From NCBI RefSeq assembly GCF_021650705.1, contig NZ_CP087138.1:620001-684000 (forward strand): 64,000 bases of DNA, written 5' to 3'. The notes under the pieces are model-generated. The model worked only from the letters and a program-made list of their open reading frames with translations. It was not told the origin of the DNA and did no database searches. The translations under genes were made by a program, and so were the position numbers. The first letter of the stretch is position 1. Each line of letters starts with the position of its first letter. The stretch is from Pseudomonas sp. KNUC1026 (GTDB lineage: Bacteria; Pseudomonadota; Gammaproteobacteria; Pseudomonadales; Pseudomonadaceae). This document shows positions 10,491 through 18,482 of the stretch, piece after piece.

Positions 10491-11412
10491 GGCTGACTCC
10501 GAACATTATCGTTGTTGTAGCGGGCGGCGAACCGCCCTTCGGTATCGCAACAGCGTCAGGGCGCGGCAGCGCCCAGGTTTCGATCACACGGCTGTCGTCG
10601 CGCTTGCCCAGGCCTGCTTCGGTCGCCTGGGTGAAGCGCTGGTGAGCGATGTCGAGCAACGGCACCTGCGCATCGCAGGCCCGGGCTGCCTCGGCCACCA
10701 GGCCACTGTCCTTGACGAAGATATCCACCATACTGGTGACCCGCGTGTCGGTGCCTTCGAGCATGCGTGGGCCGCGGTCGGAGAGCATCCATGAACCGCC
10801 GGCGCCTTGTTCGATCAGCGCCAGTACCTGGGCCGGGTCCAGCTCGAGCGAGCGCGCCAGGTTCAGCGCTTCGGCAGCGGCCACCAGGTGCACCGAGCAC
10901 AGGTGCTGGTTGACCACCTTGATCGCCTGGCCATCCCCGACCTGAGCACCCACCGGCTTGACGCTGCCCATCGCCCGCAGCACCGGCGACACATGGTCCA
11001 GTGCTTGCGCCGTGCCGGACGCGAAGATCAGCAGGCTGCCGGTTTGCGCGCGTGCGACGCCGCCGGTCACCGGCGCGTCCACCACCACGATGCCGCGGCT
11101 GGCCAATCGCGCGCCTTGCTCGCGCACCGCGGCCGGGCCGACCGTGCTCATGATCACCCAGTGCTGGCCGGGGGTGGCCTGGCTGAACTGGTCGACCAAC
11201 GCCGCCAATTGCGCGGGCGTGGCGACCATCACCACCACCACGTCGGCTTCCAGTGCCGCGCGCCAGTCACCGCTGGCTTCCAGGTGCTGGGCCTGGGCTG
11301 TCTGGCGCCCGGCTTCGCTCAACTCGATACCGACCACCGTGTGGCCGGCGCCTTGAATCTGCAGTGCCATGGGCAGGCCGATGGCCCCCAGGCCGATGAA
11401 TGCAACGTTCAT
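10396..11412 (-). CDS. NAD(P)-dependent beta-hydroxyacid dehydrogenase (HIBADH / L-threonate dehydrogenase-like)
   Basis: 338 residues as written. FIGLGAIGLPMALQIQGAG is the Rossmann motif, DAPVTGGVARAQTGSL the substrate-binding signature, and AIKVVNQHLC contains the catalytic lysine. The family oxidises the hydroxyl of 3-hydroxyisobutyrate, tartronate semialdehyde, L-threonate and similar acids. Homology appears to end around VIETW (about 10566). The remaining 55 residues run through a GC-rich hairpin (10522-10537) and 95 bp into the transporter gene in another frame, so the natural stop may have been lost. It lies 12 bp downstream of the transketolase C-subunit gene. Confidence 0.82.
   Translation of the reverse strand: MNVAFIGLGAIGLPMALQIQGAGHTVVGIELSEAGRQTAQAQHLEASGDWRAALEADVVVVMVATPAQLAALVDQFSQATPGQHWVIMSTVGPAAVREQGARLASRGIVVVDAPVTGGVARAQTGSLLIFASGTAQALDHVSPVLRAMGSVKPVGAQVGDGQAIKVVNQHLCSVHLVAAAEALNLARSLELDPAQVLALIEQGAGGSWMLSDRGPRMLEGTDTRVTSMVDIFVKDSGLVAEAARACDAQVPLLDIAHQRFTQATEAGLGKRDDSRVIETWALPRPDAVAIPKGGSPPATTTIMFGVSHERHSISLNPTRRQCRQGLLRLDDRVGSGEL
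10522..10537. repeat. short perfect hairpin upstream of the MFS start
   Basis: GGGCGG-CGAA-CCGCCC, 32 bp upstream of the transporter ATG and inside the aberrant C-terminal tail of the dehydrogenase frame. It could be a REP remnant or an attenuating structure between the two genes. Confidence 0.5.
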
Positions 11413-11424
11413 GCGGGGTACTCC

Positions 11425-12426
11425 TCAGGCCAGCCACTGTTGGATGCGGGCCACCATGGTGTCGGTGGAAATGCCGTAGCGGTCGTGCAGGGTGGGCAGG
11501 GCGCCGGCGTCGAGAAAGGCATCGGGCAGGGCGATTTGCTGGAAGGCCGGGCTCACCCGCGCCTTGAGCAGCGCCAGCGCCACCGCTTCACCCAGGCCGC
11601 CCACGGTGCTGTGGTTTTCCGCCACCACCACCAGGCGCCCGCTGCGCCGGCATTGCTCGATGATGGTTGTTTCATCGAGCGGCTTGAGGGTCGGCACATG
11701 CAACACGGCCACCTCCGCAGCGCCGCCCTGCATGCGCTCGGCCACCTCCAGCGCACGCATGGTCATGATGCCGCTGGAGATGATCAGCACATCCTTGCCA
11801 TCGCGCAGCAGCTTGGCTTTGCCCAGCTCGAAGCGATAGCCGTACTCGTCCAGCAGCAGCGGCACCTTGCCGCGCAGCAAGCGCATGTACACCGGCCCCT
11901 GATGCTCGGCCATCGCGGCCACGGCCTGGGTGGTGTCGAGCGCATCGCACGGGTCGATCACGGTCATGTTGGGCACCGCGCGCATCAGCGCCAGGTCGTC
12001 GGTGGCCTGGTGGCTGGGGCCGTAGCCGGTGGTCAGCCCGGGCAGCGCGGCGCAGATCTTGACGTTGAGGTTCTCCTCGGCGATCACCTGGTGAATGAAG
12101 TCGTAGGCCCGGCGGGTGGCGAACACCGCGTAGGTGGTGGCAAAAGGCGCCAGGCCCTCTTTGGCCATGCCGCCGGCGGCGGCCATCAGCAGCTGCTCGG
12201 CCATGCCCATCTGGAAGTGCCGCTCGGGGAAGGCCTGGCCGAAGATGTGCAGGTCGGTGTACTTGGAAAGGTCGGCGGTCAGGCCGACGATATTCGGGTT
12301 ATGCCGCGCGGCTTCCACCAGCGCATGGCCGAACGGGGCGGCCTCGGTGCGCTGGCCTTCGCTGGCGATCGAGGCAATCATCGCCGAGGTGGTCAGGCGA
12401 GGCTTTTTCAGGGCTTCGACGCTCAT
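11425..12426 (-). CDS. transketolase-like C-terminal subunit (pyrimidine-binding and C-terminal domains)
   Basis: 333 residues using the ATG at 12426, 1 bp after the stop of the N-subunit gene with GGGAG upstream. A longer frame to 12459 exists but overlaps that gene. It holds the second half of a transketolase: FGQAFPERHFQMGMAEQ (with the Glu that activates thiamine diphosphate), FATTYAVFATRRAYDFI, and a C-terminal Rossmann-like domain with VVVAENHSTVGGLGEAV. It must pair with the adjacent N-subunit to form the active site. Split transketolases of this size often act in special pathways (known cases include sulfofructose and apulose phosphate) rather than the pentose phosphate cycle. Confidence 0.85.
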   Translation of the reverse strand: MSVEALKKPRLTTSAMIASIASEGQRTEAAPFGHALVEAARHNPNIVGLTADLSKYTDLHIFGQAFPERHFQMGMAEQLLMAAAGGMAKEGLAPFATTYAVFATRRAYDFIHQVIAEENLNVKICAALPGLTTGYGPSHQATDDLALMRAVPNMTVIDPCDALDTTQAVAAMAEHQGPVYMRLLRGKVPLLLDEYGYRFELGKAKLLRDGKDVLIISSGIMTMRALEVAERMQGGAAEVAVLHVPTLKPLDETTIIEQCRRSGRLVVVAENHSTVGGLGEAVALALLKARVSPAFQQIALPDAFLDAGALPTLHDRYGISTDTMVARIQQWLA

Positions 12427-12427
12427 G

Positions 12428-13303
12428 TCACAGGCTCCCATCGTTGTTGTAACGGGCATCCAATGCCTGGATCGCAGCCTGCCACTCGTGGGGCTCTACG
12501 CGGATGAAGTGGTTCTTTTCACGGGTTTCGAGAAAGTCCACGCCCTTGCCCATCAAGGTGTCGAACAGGATTACGCGTGGCTGTTGCGCCGGGTGCGCCA
12601 TGGCGGCGTCGAAGGCGGCGACCACCGCCGGCAGGTTGTTGCCGTCGACCCGTTGCACGTGCCAGCCGAAGGCTTGCCATTTGTCCACCAGAGGCTCGAA
12701 CTCGAGGATTTCATGGGAGTTGCCATCGGCCTGCTGGCGGTTCAGGTCCACCAGCGCGATGAGGTTGCCCAGCTTGTGGTGCGCTGCCGAGAGTGCCGCC
12801 TCCCAGGTGGAGCCTTCGTCCAGCTCGCCGTCGGACATCGAATTGAACACCCAGGCCGGGTTGTTCTTGAATTTCAGCGCTAGCGCCATGCCCACGCCGA
12901 TCGGCAGGCCCTGGCCGAGCGAGCCGCCGGAGATTTCCATGCCCGGCGTGTAGCTGGCCATGCCCGACATGGGCAGGCGGCTGTCGTCGGCGCCGTAGGT
13001 CTCGAGTTCGCTTTCCGGCAGCACGCCGGCTTCGAGCAATGCGGCGTAGAGGGCGATGGCGTAGTGGCCGTGGGAGAGCAGGAAGCGGTCGCGGCCTTCC
13101 CATTCAGGGTCGTGGGGGCGAAGGTTCATGGCGTGGCACCAGGCGGTGGCCAGTACATCGGCCCAGCCCAGTGCCTGGCCGACATAGCCCTGGCCCTGGA
13201 CTTCACCCATGCGCAGGGCGAAGCGGCGGATGCGCCAGGCGTGGTGAGCGATGCGCTGAAGCGGTGAGGTGGCCGCTTCGGCGCCTTGAGCGATTATTGT
13301 CAT
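12428..13303 (-). CDS. transketolase-like N-terminal subunit (thiamine diphosphate-binding)
   Basis: 291 residues. RFLLSHGHYAIALYAAL and GSLGQGLPIGVGMALALKF are transketolase N-domain motifs. SDGELDEGSTWEAALSAAHH followed by NRQQADG is the thiamine-diphosphate/Mg signature (GDG-like, here SDGE...N). It is the first gene of the operon reading to 9153, divergently transcribed from the LysR gene 128 bp away. With the C-subunit it transfers two-carbon ketol units. The sugar substrate is not deducible; absence of a kinase or isomerase gene nearby argues against an ordinary pentose pathway role. Confidence 0.85.
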   Translation of the reverse strand: MTIIAQGAEAATSPLQRIAHHAWRIRRFALRMGEVQGQGYVGQALGWADVLATAWCHAMNLRPHDPEWEGRDRFLLSHGHYAIALYAALLEAGVLPESELETYGADDSRLPMSGMASYTPGMEISGGSLGQGLPIGVGMALALKFKNNPAWVFNSMSDGELDEGSTWEAALSAAHHKLGNLIALVDLNRQQADGNSHEILEFEPLVDKWQAFGWHVQRVDGNNLPAVVAAFDAAMAHPAQQPRVILFDTLMGKGVDFLETREKNHFIRVEPHEWQAAIQALDARYNNDGSL

Positions 13304-13340
13304 TATGGGTTCCTGCCTTTTTGTGAGCGTAGTTGGCGCA

Positions 13341-13361
13341 TTGATGTTGCAAATTCATCAA
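13341..13361. promoter_or_regulatory. candidate LysR-type operator
   Basis: TTGATG-N9-CATCAA, a perfect 6-bp inverted repeat containing a T-N11-A core, midway between the divergent transketolase operon and the LysR gene. Position and form fit the recognition site of the adjacent regulator. Confidence 0.55.
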
Positions 13362-13431
13362 ATAGCCGCGTACAACCTGCACTCACGCTAGCACCAGCGT
13401 TTTCTCGCTCACAAAGGATATTTTCGCAGCC

Positions 13432-14355
13432 ATGGCTGAGCCAGATTCACTGATTGCACAACTGCGGCGGGTGCCGCTGGCGTCACTTCGTGTGTTCGAG
13501 GCAGCCGGGCGCACCGGCTCGTTCGTGCAGGCCGCGCAGGAGATCGGTGTGTCCGCGAGTGCGGTAAGCCACTCGATCAGGAAGCTCGAAGACTTGATCG
13601 AGGTTGCGCTGTTCGAGCGTACTACGCGGGAGGTCAACTTGACCGCGCCTGGCCGCGCGCTGCTTGAGTACGTGCAACGCGGCCTTGACGAAATGCACCG
13701 GGGCCTGGCGCTGATCAAGAGTGACGAACCGCGCCCGCTTCGCCTGCACACCGCACCCAGCTTCGGCATGCAATGGCTGATGCCGCGCCTGGCGCGCTTC
13801 GTGGCTGCGCACCCGGATGTTGACCTGCGGTTTTCCGCCAGCACCGACTACGCCCAGTTCGACAACGATGACTTCGACCTGGACGTGGTCTACGGCGAGC
13901 CCCGCTCGGCGCTGCATGAGAAGGTGCCGCTGGCGATGGAGCACCTGAGCCCGATGTGCAGCCCGGCGCTGGCCGGCACCTTGCGCACGCCGCAGGATCT
14001 CTACCAGCAACGGCTGATTCAATGCGATGTGCAGATGCTGCAATGGAAAGGCTGGTTCGAGGCCAATCGCCTTGTTGCGCCACGGCACTATGCGCTGCGT
14101 TTCGACCGCAGCAGCATGGCGATTGCCGCAGCGGTCAACGGCATGGGCGTGGTGCTCGAATCCAGCCTGCTGGCGCAGCACGAACTGGAAAGTGGTGCAT
14201 TGGTAGCGCCGTTTCGTGGCATGACCCATGACATCCAGTACGTGGGGCACTATCTGGTGTACCCCAGGCGCCGCACCCGCCACCAGGCGGTGGAGGTGTT
14301 CAAGAAATGGTTGCTGGATGAGTTGAGCGTCGGGCGTTGTGCGTCGCCCGGCTAG
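13432..14355 (+). CDS. LysR-family transcriptional regulator (GcvA-like)
   Basis: 307 residues. The winged-helix domain at residues 17-76 reads LASLRVFEAAGRTGSFVQAA ... VSASAVSHSIRKLEDLI, with the recognition helix in GcvA-type form. The remaining residues form the LysR substrate-binding domain. It is divergent from the split transketolase operon and is the natural candidate for its regulator, with an intermediate or substrate of that pathway as effector. The last codons run into the first REP copy at 14341. Confidence 0.88.
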   Translation: MAEPDSLIAQLRRVPLASLRVFEAAGRTGSFVQAAQEIGVSASAVSHSIRKLEDLIEVALFERTTREVNLTAPGRALLEYVQRGLDEMHRGLALIKSDEPRPLRLHTAPSFGMQWLMPRLARFVAAHPDVDLRFSASTDYAQFDNDDFDLDVVYGEPRSALHEKVPLAMEHLSPMCSPALAGTLRTPQDLYQQRLIQCDVQMLQWKGWFEANRLVAPRHYALRFDRSSMAIAAAVNGMGVVLESSLLAQHELESGALVAPFRGMTHDIQYVGHYLVYPRRRTRHQAVEVFKKWLLDELSVGRCASPG

Positions 14356-14483
14356 CCGGCCTCTTACGGATAGCCACAACGCCCGGCTCAACGGTGGGAG
14401 GCTGTCGCCCGGCTAGCCGGCCTCCCACGGATGTGGCCACAACGCGCAGATCAAACTGTGGGAGGCCGGCTTGCCGGGCGACG
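14341..14483. repeat. cluster of three REP-type palindromes
   Basis: gtcgcccggctagccggcctcttac (14343-14367), gtcgcccggctagccggcctcccac (14404-14428) and the inverted gtgggaggccggcttgccgggcgacg (14457-14482). Two direct copies and one inverted copy lie between two convergent genes. The first overlaps the end of the LysR gene. Confidence 0.85.
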
Positions 14484-14502
14484 TGCAACGGCGACAAGCC
14501 CG

Positions 14503-14820
14503 TTATTCCACCTCCATCCTCAGCAGCGAAGCCCCCAGGCATTTGCCATGTGCATCCAGCGCCAGCGAGCGCGTGACGCCGCCGCGCAACAACCCCGGCA
14601 GCACGAAATTCAGCGCATGCAACTGTGGCATCTCATAACGCCGCACGGGCCCGGCGCTGGCGTCGCGCAGGTGCGCGAACCACGCCTCTACGCGCTCGGC
14701 CGTCAGCACTTCGGCCAGCCTTGGATAATCTTCAGCCTTGTAGGCGATCACCGAGATATTCGACGTGTCGCCCTTGTCGCCAGTGCGGGCGTGGGCAAGC
14801 TGATGCAGAAACCGGCTCAT
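14503..14820 (-). CDS. AtuA-associated small protein (AtuA C-terminal ferredoxin-fold-like)
   Basis: 105 residues starting at ATG 14820, which overlaps the stop of the AtuA-like gene (ATGA). A longer TTG start at 14826 is less likely. LAHARTGDKGDTSNISVIAY at the N-terminus is typical of the small domain that is fused to, or encoded beside, AtuA/DUF1446 proteins. Function unknown; coupled translation suggests a stoichiometric complex with the upstream protein. Confidence 0.78.
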   Translation of the reverse strand: MSRFLHQLAHARTGDKGDTSNISVIAYKAEDYPRLAEVLTAERVEAWFAHLRDASAGPVRRYEMPQLHALNFVLPGLLRGGVTRSLALDAHGKCLGASLLRMEVE

Positions 14821-16163
14821 GGGCAAACCTCCAGATGAACACTCGGCGGCGCCAGCTCGCGTGGCAGGTACACACTGGCGACCGCCAGCACTTCCCGCAC
14901 CTGGCGGGTAGCGCCACCGCCGCCGGCCGGGCCGTTGGTGTAGAGGGTTTCCACCTCGTTAGCCAAGGCTTGCGCGCACTCGCGTGTGGCGCAGCGCCCC
15001 GCCACACGCAGCCGCACTTCCCACGGCTCGCCAGCCTGGCCAAAAGCGCTGCCGTGCAGCGAGTCGATGCCCATCAGCTCGCAACGCAGCTCCTGCACCG
15101 CCACGCCGGTCAGCGCCAGGCGCTGCTTGACGATCTGCCCGGCCAGGCGCGCGCGGGCCACGGCGTTGGGGCCGCCATAGGAGATCTGCCCCTCGCCGAT
15201 CCAGCCGTCGCGATAGCCCACCGTCACCTTCAGCCGCTCCGGCCGGGCGCTGCCGCTGGCGCCGCTGGCCTGAACGAGGTCAGGCCCAAGTGGCTCGAAC
15301 CGCACCGCCGAGAAGTCTGCCGTCACATCCGGGGTGAGGTAGCGGCTGGGGTCATGCACCTCGTACAACAACTGTTCGGTGCAAGTGGCCACATCGATGC
15401 GCCCGCCGCTGCCGGCGACCTTGGTGATGTGTGCGTGGCCCTCGGCATCGACCTGCGCCAGCGGAAAACCCAGCCGCGCGAGATCCGGCACCTCCTTCAC
15501 CCCAGGGTCGGCGAAGTAGCCGCCGCTGACCTGCCCCGCGCATTCGAGCAAATGCCCGGTGAGCGTGCCGCGGCCACGGCGCAGCCAGTCGTCCGCCGCC
15601 CAGCCGAACGCATGTACCTGCGGGGCCAGGAACAATGAAGGGTCGGCGACGCGCCCGGTCACCACCACATCGGCGCCCATGGCCAGCGCCTCGACGATGC
15701 CCTCGGCGCCGAGATAGGCATTGGCCGACACCAGCCGTTCGCCCAGCTCGCCCACGCTCAGGCCGTTGTCCAGCTCCCATTCGGGATGCGCACGCAGCAC
15801 GGCCAGCACATCATCACCCTCGACCGCAGCCACCTTCAGGCCATGCAAACCCAGCTCCGCAGCGATGGCCTGCACGCAGCGTGCGGCGGCGCGCGGGTTG
15901 GCCGCGCCCATGTTGCTGATGATCCGCAGGCGCCGGCTGCCCTGGCGAACGAACGGCAGCACTGCACGCATTCGCGCCGCCAGCAACGGGTCGTAACCGG
16001 CTTGCGGGTCGGCCAGGCGCGCCTGCTGAGCCAGCGCGATGGTGCGCTCGGCCAGGCATTCGAAGATCAGGTAATCCAGCTCGCCTTCGCGAGCCAGCTC
16101 AACCGCAGGTTCCAGGCGGTCACCGGAGTAACCGGCGCCAGCGCCAATACGCAAGGTATTCAT
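14817..16163 (-). CDS. AtuA-like protein (DUF1446, acyclic terpene utilisation family)
   Basis: 448 residues. The N-terminus LRIGAGAGYSGDRLEPAVEL, the ISNMGAANPRAAA block and GRVADPSLFLAP are characteristic of the DUF1446 family, whose named member is AtuA of the P. aeruginosa acyclic terpene (citronellol) cluster. The carboxylase and acyl-CoA genes of that cluster are absent here. Instead the gene overlaps a CitMHS-type transporter gene upstream by 44 bp and its small partner downstream by 4 bp. A catabolic enzyme role for an imported carboxylate is inference. Biochemistry of the family is poorly known. Confidence 0.8.
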   Translation of the reverse strand: MNTLRIGAGAGYSGDRLEPAVELAREGELDYLIFECLAERTIALAQQARLADPQAGYDPLLAARMRAVLPFVRQGSRRLRIISNMGAANPRAAARCVQAIAAELGLHGLKVAAVEGDDVLAVLRAHPEWELDNGLSVGELGERLVSANAYLGAEGIVEALAMGADVVVTGRVADPSLFLAPQVHAFGWAADDWLRRGRGTLTGHLLECAGQVSGGYFADPGVKEVPDLARLGFPLAQVDAEGHAHITKVAGSGGRIDVATCTEQLLYEVHDPSRYLTPDVTADFSAVRFEPLGPDLVQASGASGSARPERLKVTVGYRDGWIGEGQISYGGPNAVARARLAGQIVKQRLALTGVAVQELRCELMGIDSLHGSAFGQAGEPWEVRLRVAGRCATRECAQALANEVETLYTNGPAGGGGATRQVREVLAVASVYLPRELAPPSVHLEVCP

Positions 16164-17453
16164 GTTCAGAAACTCCCAATGCCAGCGCGGCCAAGGTCAT
16201 CAGCACGGACGCTGCGAACAGAAAGGGCAGGGTGAAGCGCTGGTGGTCGGCGAGGTCCAGCTTGCACAGCCCCACCAGCAGGAAGGTCGCTGGCGTCAGC
16301 GGGCTGACCGGAAAGCCTGTGGTGTGCACGCCCAGCAGCGAGGCCTGGGCCACCTGCAACGGGTCCACGCCCAGCGAACGGCCGACCTCGGCGATCACCG
16401 GCATCACGCCGAAGTAAAAGGAATCAGGATCGAACAGCAGGCTCAGCGGCATCGACACAAAGCCCACCAGCATCGGAATCAGCGTGCCGTGCCCCGGTGG
16501 AATCTGCTGCACCGCCACCTGGGCCATGGCCTTGAGCATGCCGGTGCCTTGCATGATCCCGGTGAACACACCGGCGGCGAGCAGGATGCTGGCCATGGTG
16601 AGGGCAGTCTTGGCGTGGGCGTCGATGCGCAGCCGTTGCTGGTCGACCTGCGGATAATTCAGGCACAGCGCGGCCACCGTGCCGAGCATGAACATCACCA
16701 CCGGATCGACCCAGCCGGCGATCATCACTGCCATCACGACCAGGGTGAGCATCAGGTTGGCCCAGAACAGGCGAGGGCGGCGCAGGCTCTGCTCTTCGGG
16801 CGTGAGCACCCGCTGTGGTGCTTCCACCTGCCCGCCGCCGAGCAGGCCAAGGCGTTTCTCCTCGCGCCGGCCCAGCCACCAGGCGCAACCGAACACGAAC
16901 GCCAGCCCCACCAGTTGCACCGGAATCAGCGGCTGAAACAGCTCGGCCACCGGCACGTGTAAGGCGGCCGAGGAGCGCAGTACCGGGCCGGTCCAGGGCA
17001 GGAAGTTGACCCCGGCCGCCATCGACGCCACGCAGGCGAGTACGCGCCGGTCGATGCCCAGCCGCGTGTACAGCGGCAGCATCGCCGGCACCGTAACCAG
17101 AAAGGTCACCGCCCCGAACCGTCCAGGTGCACCAGCAAGGCCAGAAGCGCTGTGCCGCAGACGATACGTGTGGGCCGTGTGCCCACCGCGCGCAGGATGC
17201 GGTCGATGATCGGGTCGAGCATGCCGGCATCGGTCATCACCCCGAAGAACAGGATGGCGAAGATGAACATGCCCACCACCGGCGCGACGTTCTTGATGCC
17301 TGTGAGGATGAAACCACTGGTTTGCAGGCCGAAGCCGGCGACCAGCGCGGCAAGGACCGGGAAAGCGATCAGCGCCACCAGGGGCGATACGCGTTTGCTC
17401 ATCACTGCGACCAACAGCGCAAGGATGGTGATGACGCCATAGAGGGCGAGCAT
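16120..17453 (-). CDS. CitMHS-family citrate/carboxylate-H+ symporter (frameshifted)
   Basis: Start chosen at ATG 17453 (MLALYGVITILALLVAVMSK), because the 24 residues upstream in frame are not family-like. The frame is lost at the C4 run 17112-17115: as written LVHLDGSGR stops, whereas one more base gives LVHLDGSGAVTFLVTVPAML and an uninterrupted 444-residue protein, the usual CitMHS length, with about 11-12 membrane helices. FDPDSFYFGVMPVI and GFPVSPLTPATFLLVGL match the conserved C-terminal half. It probably imports a metal-citrate or related carboxylate for the AtuA-like protein encoded downstream. The indel is probably a sequencing error. Confidence 0.85.
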
Positions 17454-17501
17454 GGGGGAGGGCTCCGGCTTGTTTTTATTGTTGGCTTGAGTATCGGGAA
17501 G

Positions 17502-17527
17502 ACACGCGGCGTGTGTAAATTGCAATT
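17502..17527. promoter_or_regulatory. candidate operators between CitMHS and LysR genes
   Basis: Two palindromes lie in the 102-bp divergent gap: ACACGC-G-GCGTGT (17502-17514) and AATTGCAATT (17518-17527). Either could be the site of the adjacent LysR regulator. Confidence 0.45.
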
Positions 17528-17555
17528 AAAAGCGGCCCACATTCGAAAAAACAAA

Positions 17556-18428
17556 ATGAAGAATGCCCTGCAACACATTCGCGCGTTCGTTACCGTCGCC
17601 CATCGCGGCAACTTCGCCCGCGCGGCCGACGACCTGCACCTCTCACCCTCGGCCCTTACCGTGCAGATTCGCCAGCTCGAAAGCTGGCTGGGCGTCGCCC
17701 TGCTCGAACGCAGCCCTCGCCATGTCGCACTCACCGCCGCTGGCCGCGAGGCCCTGCCGGCCATGGAGAAGCTGCTGCTGGATCTGGGCAACATCGTCAG
17801 CGCAGGCCAAGGCCTGGCCGCTGTGCGCCGTGGTGTGGTGAGCATCGCCGCGTTGCCCTCACTGTGCGCCGGCATGCTGCCGGAGCGGCTGGCGGTGTTC
17901 GCGCAGGCGTACCCCGGCATCGAAGTGCGCCTGCGCGACCTGGTCGCCGAGCGCATCTGCGAACGGGTGCGCAATGCCGACGTCGATTTCGGCCTTGGCG
18001 TGCAGGCCAAGCTCAGCCACGGCCTGGATTTCGCGCCGCTCATGCAGGACCGCCTCTGCCTGTTCGTGCCCCTCGGCCATCGGCTCGCCAGCGGCCCGCT
18101 CAGCCTTGCCGACCTGGACGACCAGCCGATGATCCTCACCGGCCGCGACAGCAGCGTGCGCGCACAGACCGAGCAGGTGTTTCACGAACGTGGATTGCGG
18201 CTCAAGGCGGTGATGGAGGCGAACTACATGTCGACGGTGCTGGCGCTGGTGCGCAACGGATTGGGGGTCGCACTTCTGCCGGAATCGGCCGATGACGGTG
18301 GGGCGCGACTGGTGAGGCGAGGGTTGGAGGAGGCGGGGCTGGAGCGGGAGTTGGGGGTGATTACGCGCAGCGGGGGAAGCCTTTCACCCGCGGCGCAACG
18401 GCTGGTCGAGTGCCTGCGCGGAGGTTGA
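17556..18428 (+). CDS. LysR-family transcriptional regulator
   Basis: 290 residues from ATG 17556, preceded by an A-rich stretch. An upstream in-frame extension to 17127 reads antisense through the transporter gene and is rejected. The helix-turn-helix domain reads ALQHIRAFVTVAHRGNFARA ... LSPSALTVQIRQLESWLGV, followed by a LysR effector-binding domain. It is divergent from the CitMHS/AtuA operon and is its likely regulator. Confidence 0.88.
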   Translation: MKNALQHIRAFVTVAHRGNFARAADDLHLSPSALTVQIRQLESWLGVALLERSPRHVALTAAGREALPAMEKLLLDLGNIVSAGQGLAAVRRGVVSIAALPSLCAGMLPERLAVFAQAYPGIEVRLRDLVAERICERVRNADVDFGLGVQAKLSHGLDFAPLMQDRLCLFVPLGHRLASGPLSLADLDDQPMILTGRDSSVRAQTEQVFHERGLRLKAVMEANYMSTVLALVRNGLGVALLPESADDGGARLVRRGLEEAGLERELGVITRSGGSLSPAAQRLVECLRGG

Positions 18429-18482
18429 AGGCGCCCTGCTTCAACAGCGGGGCGCTCTATTTGTGAGGTTGCTACGAATGGG

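Noticed and set aside
10807..12507. A 566-codon open frame on the plus strand
   Set aside because: Antisense to the dehydrogenase and transketolase subunit, both of which have clear family motifs on the minus strand.
17127..17555. N-terminal extension of the LysR gene
   Set aside because: The extension is His/Glu/Asp-rich and antisense to the transporter gene. The family start is ATG 17556.
18431..18460. Terminator between the LysR and chemoreceptor genes
   Set aside because: A GCGCC/GGGCGC hairpin is present, but it has a long loop and no T tract.
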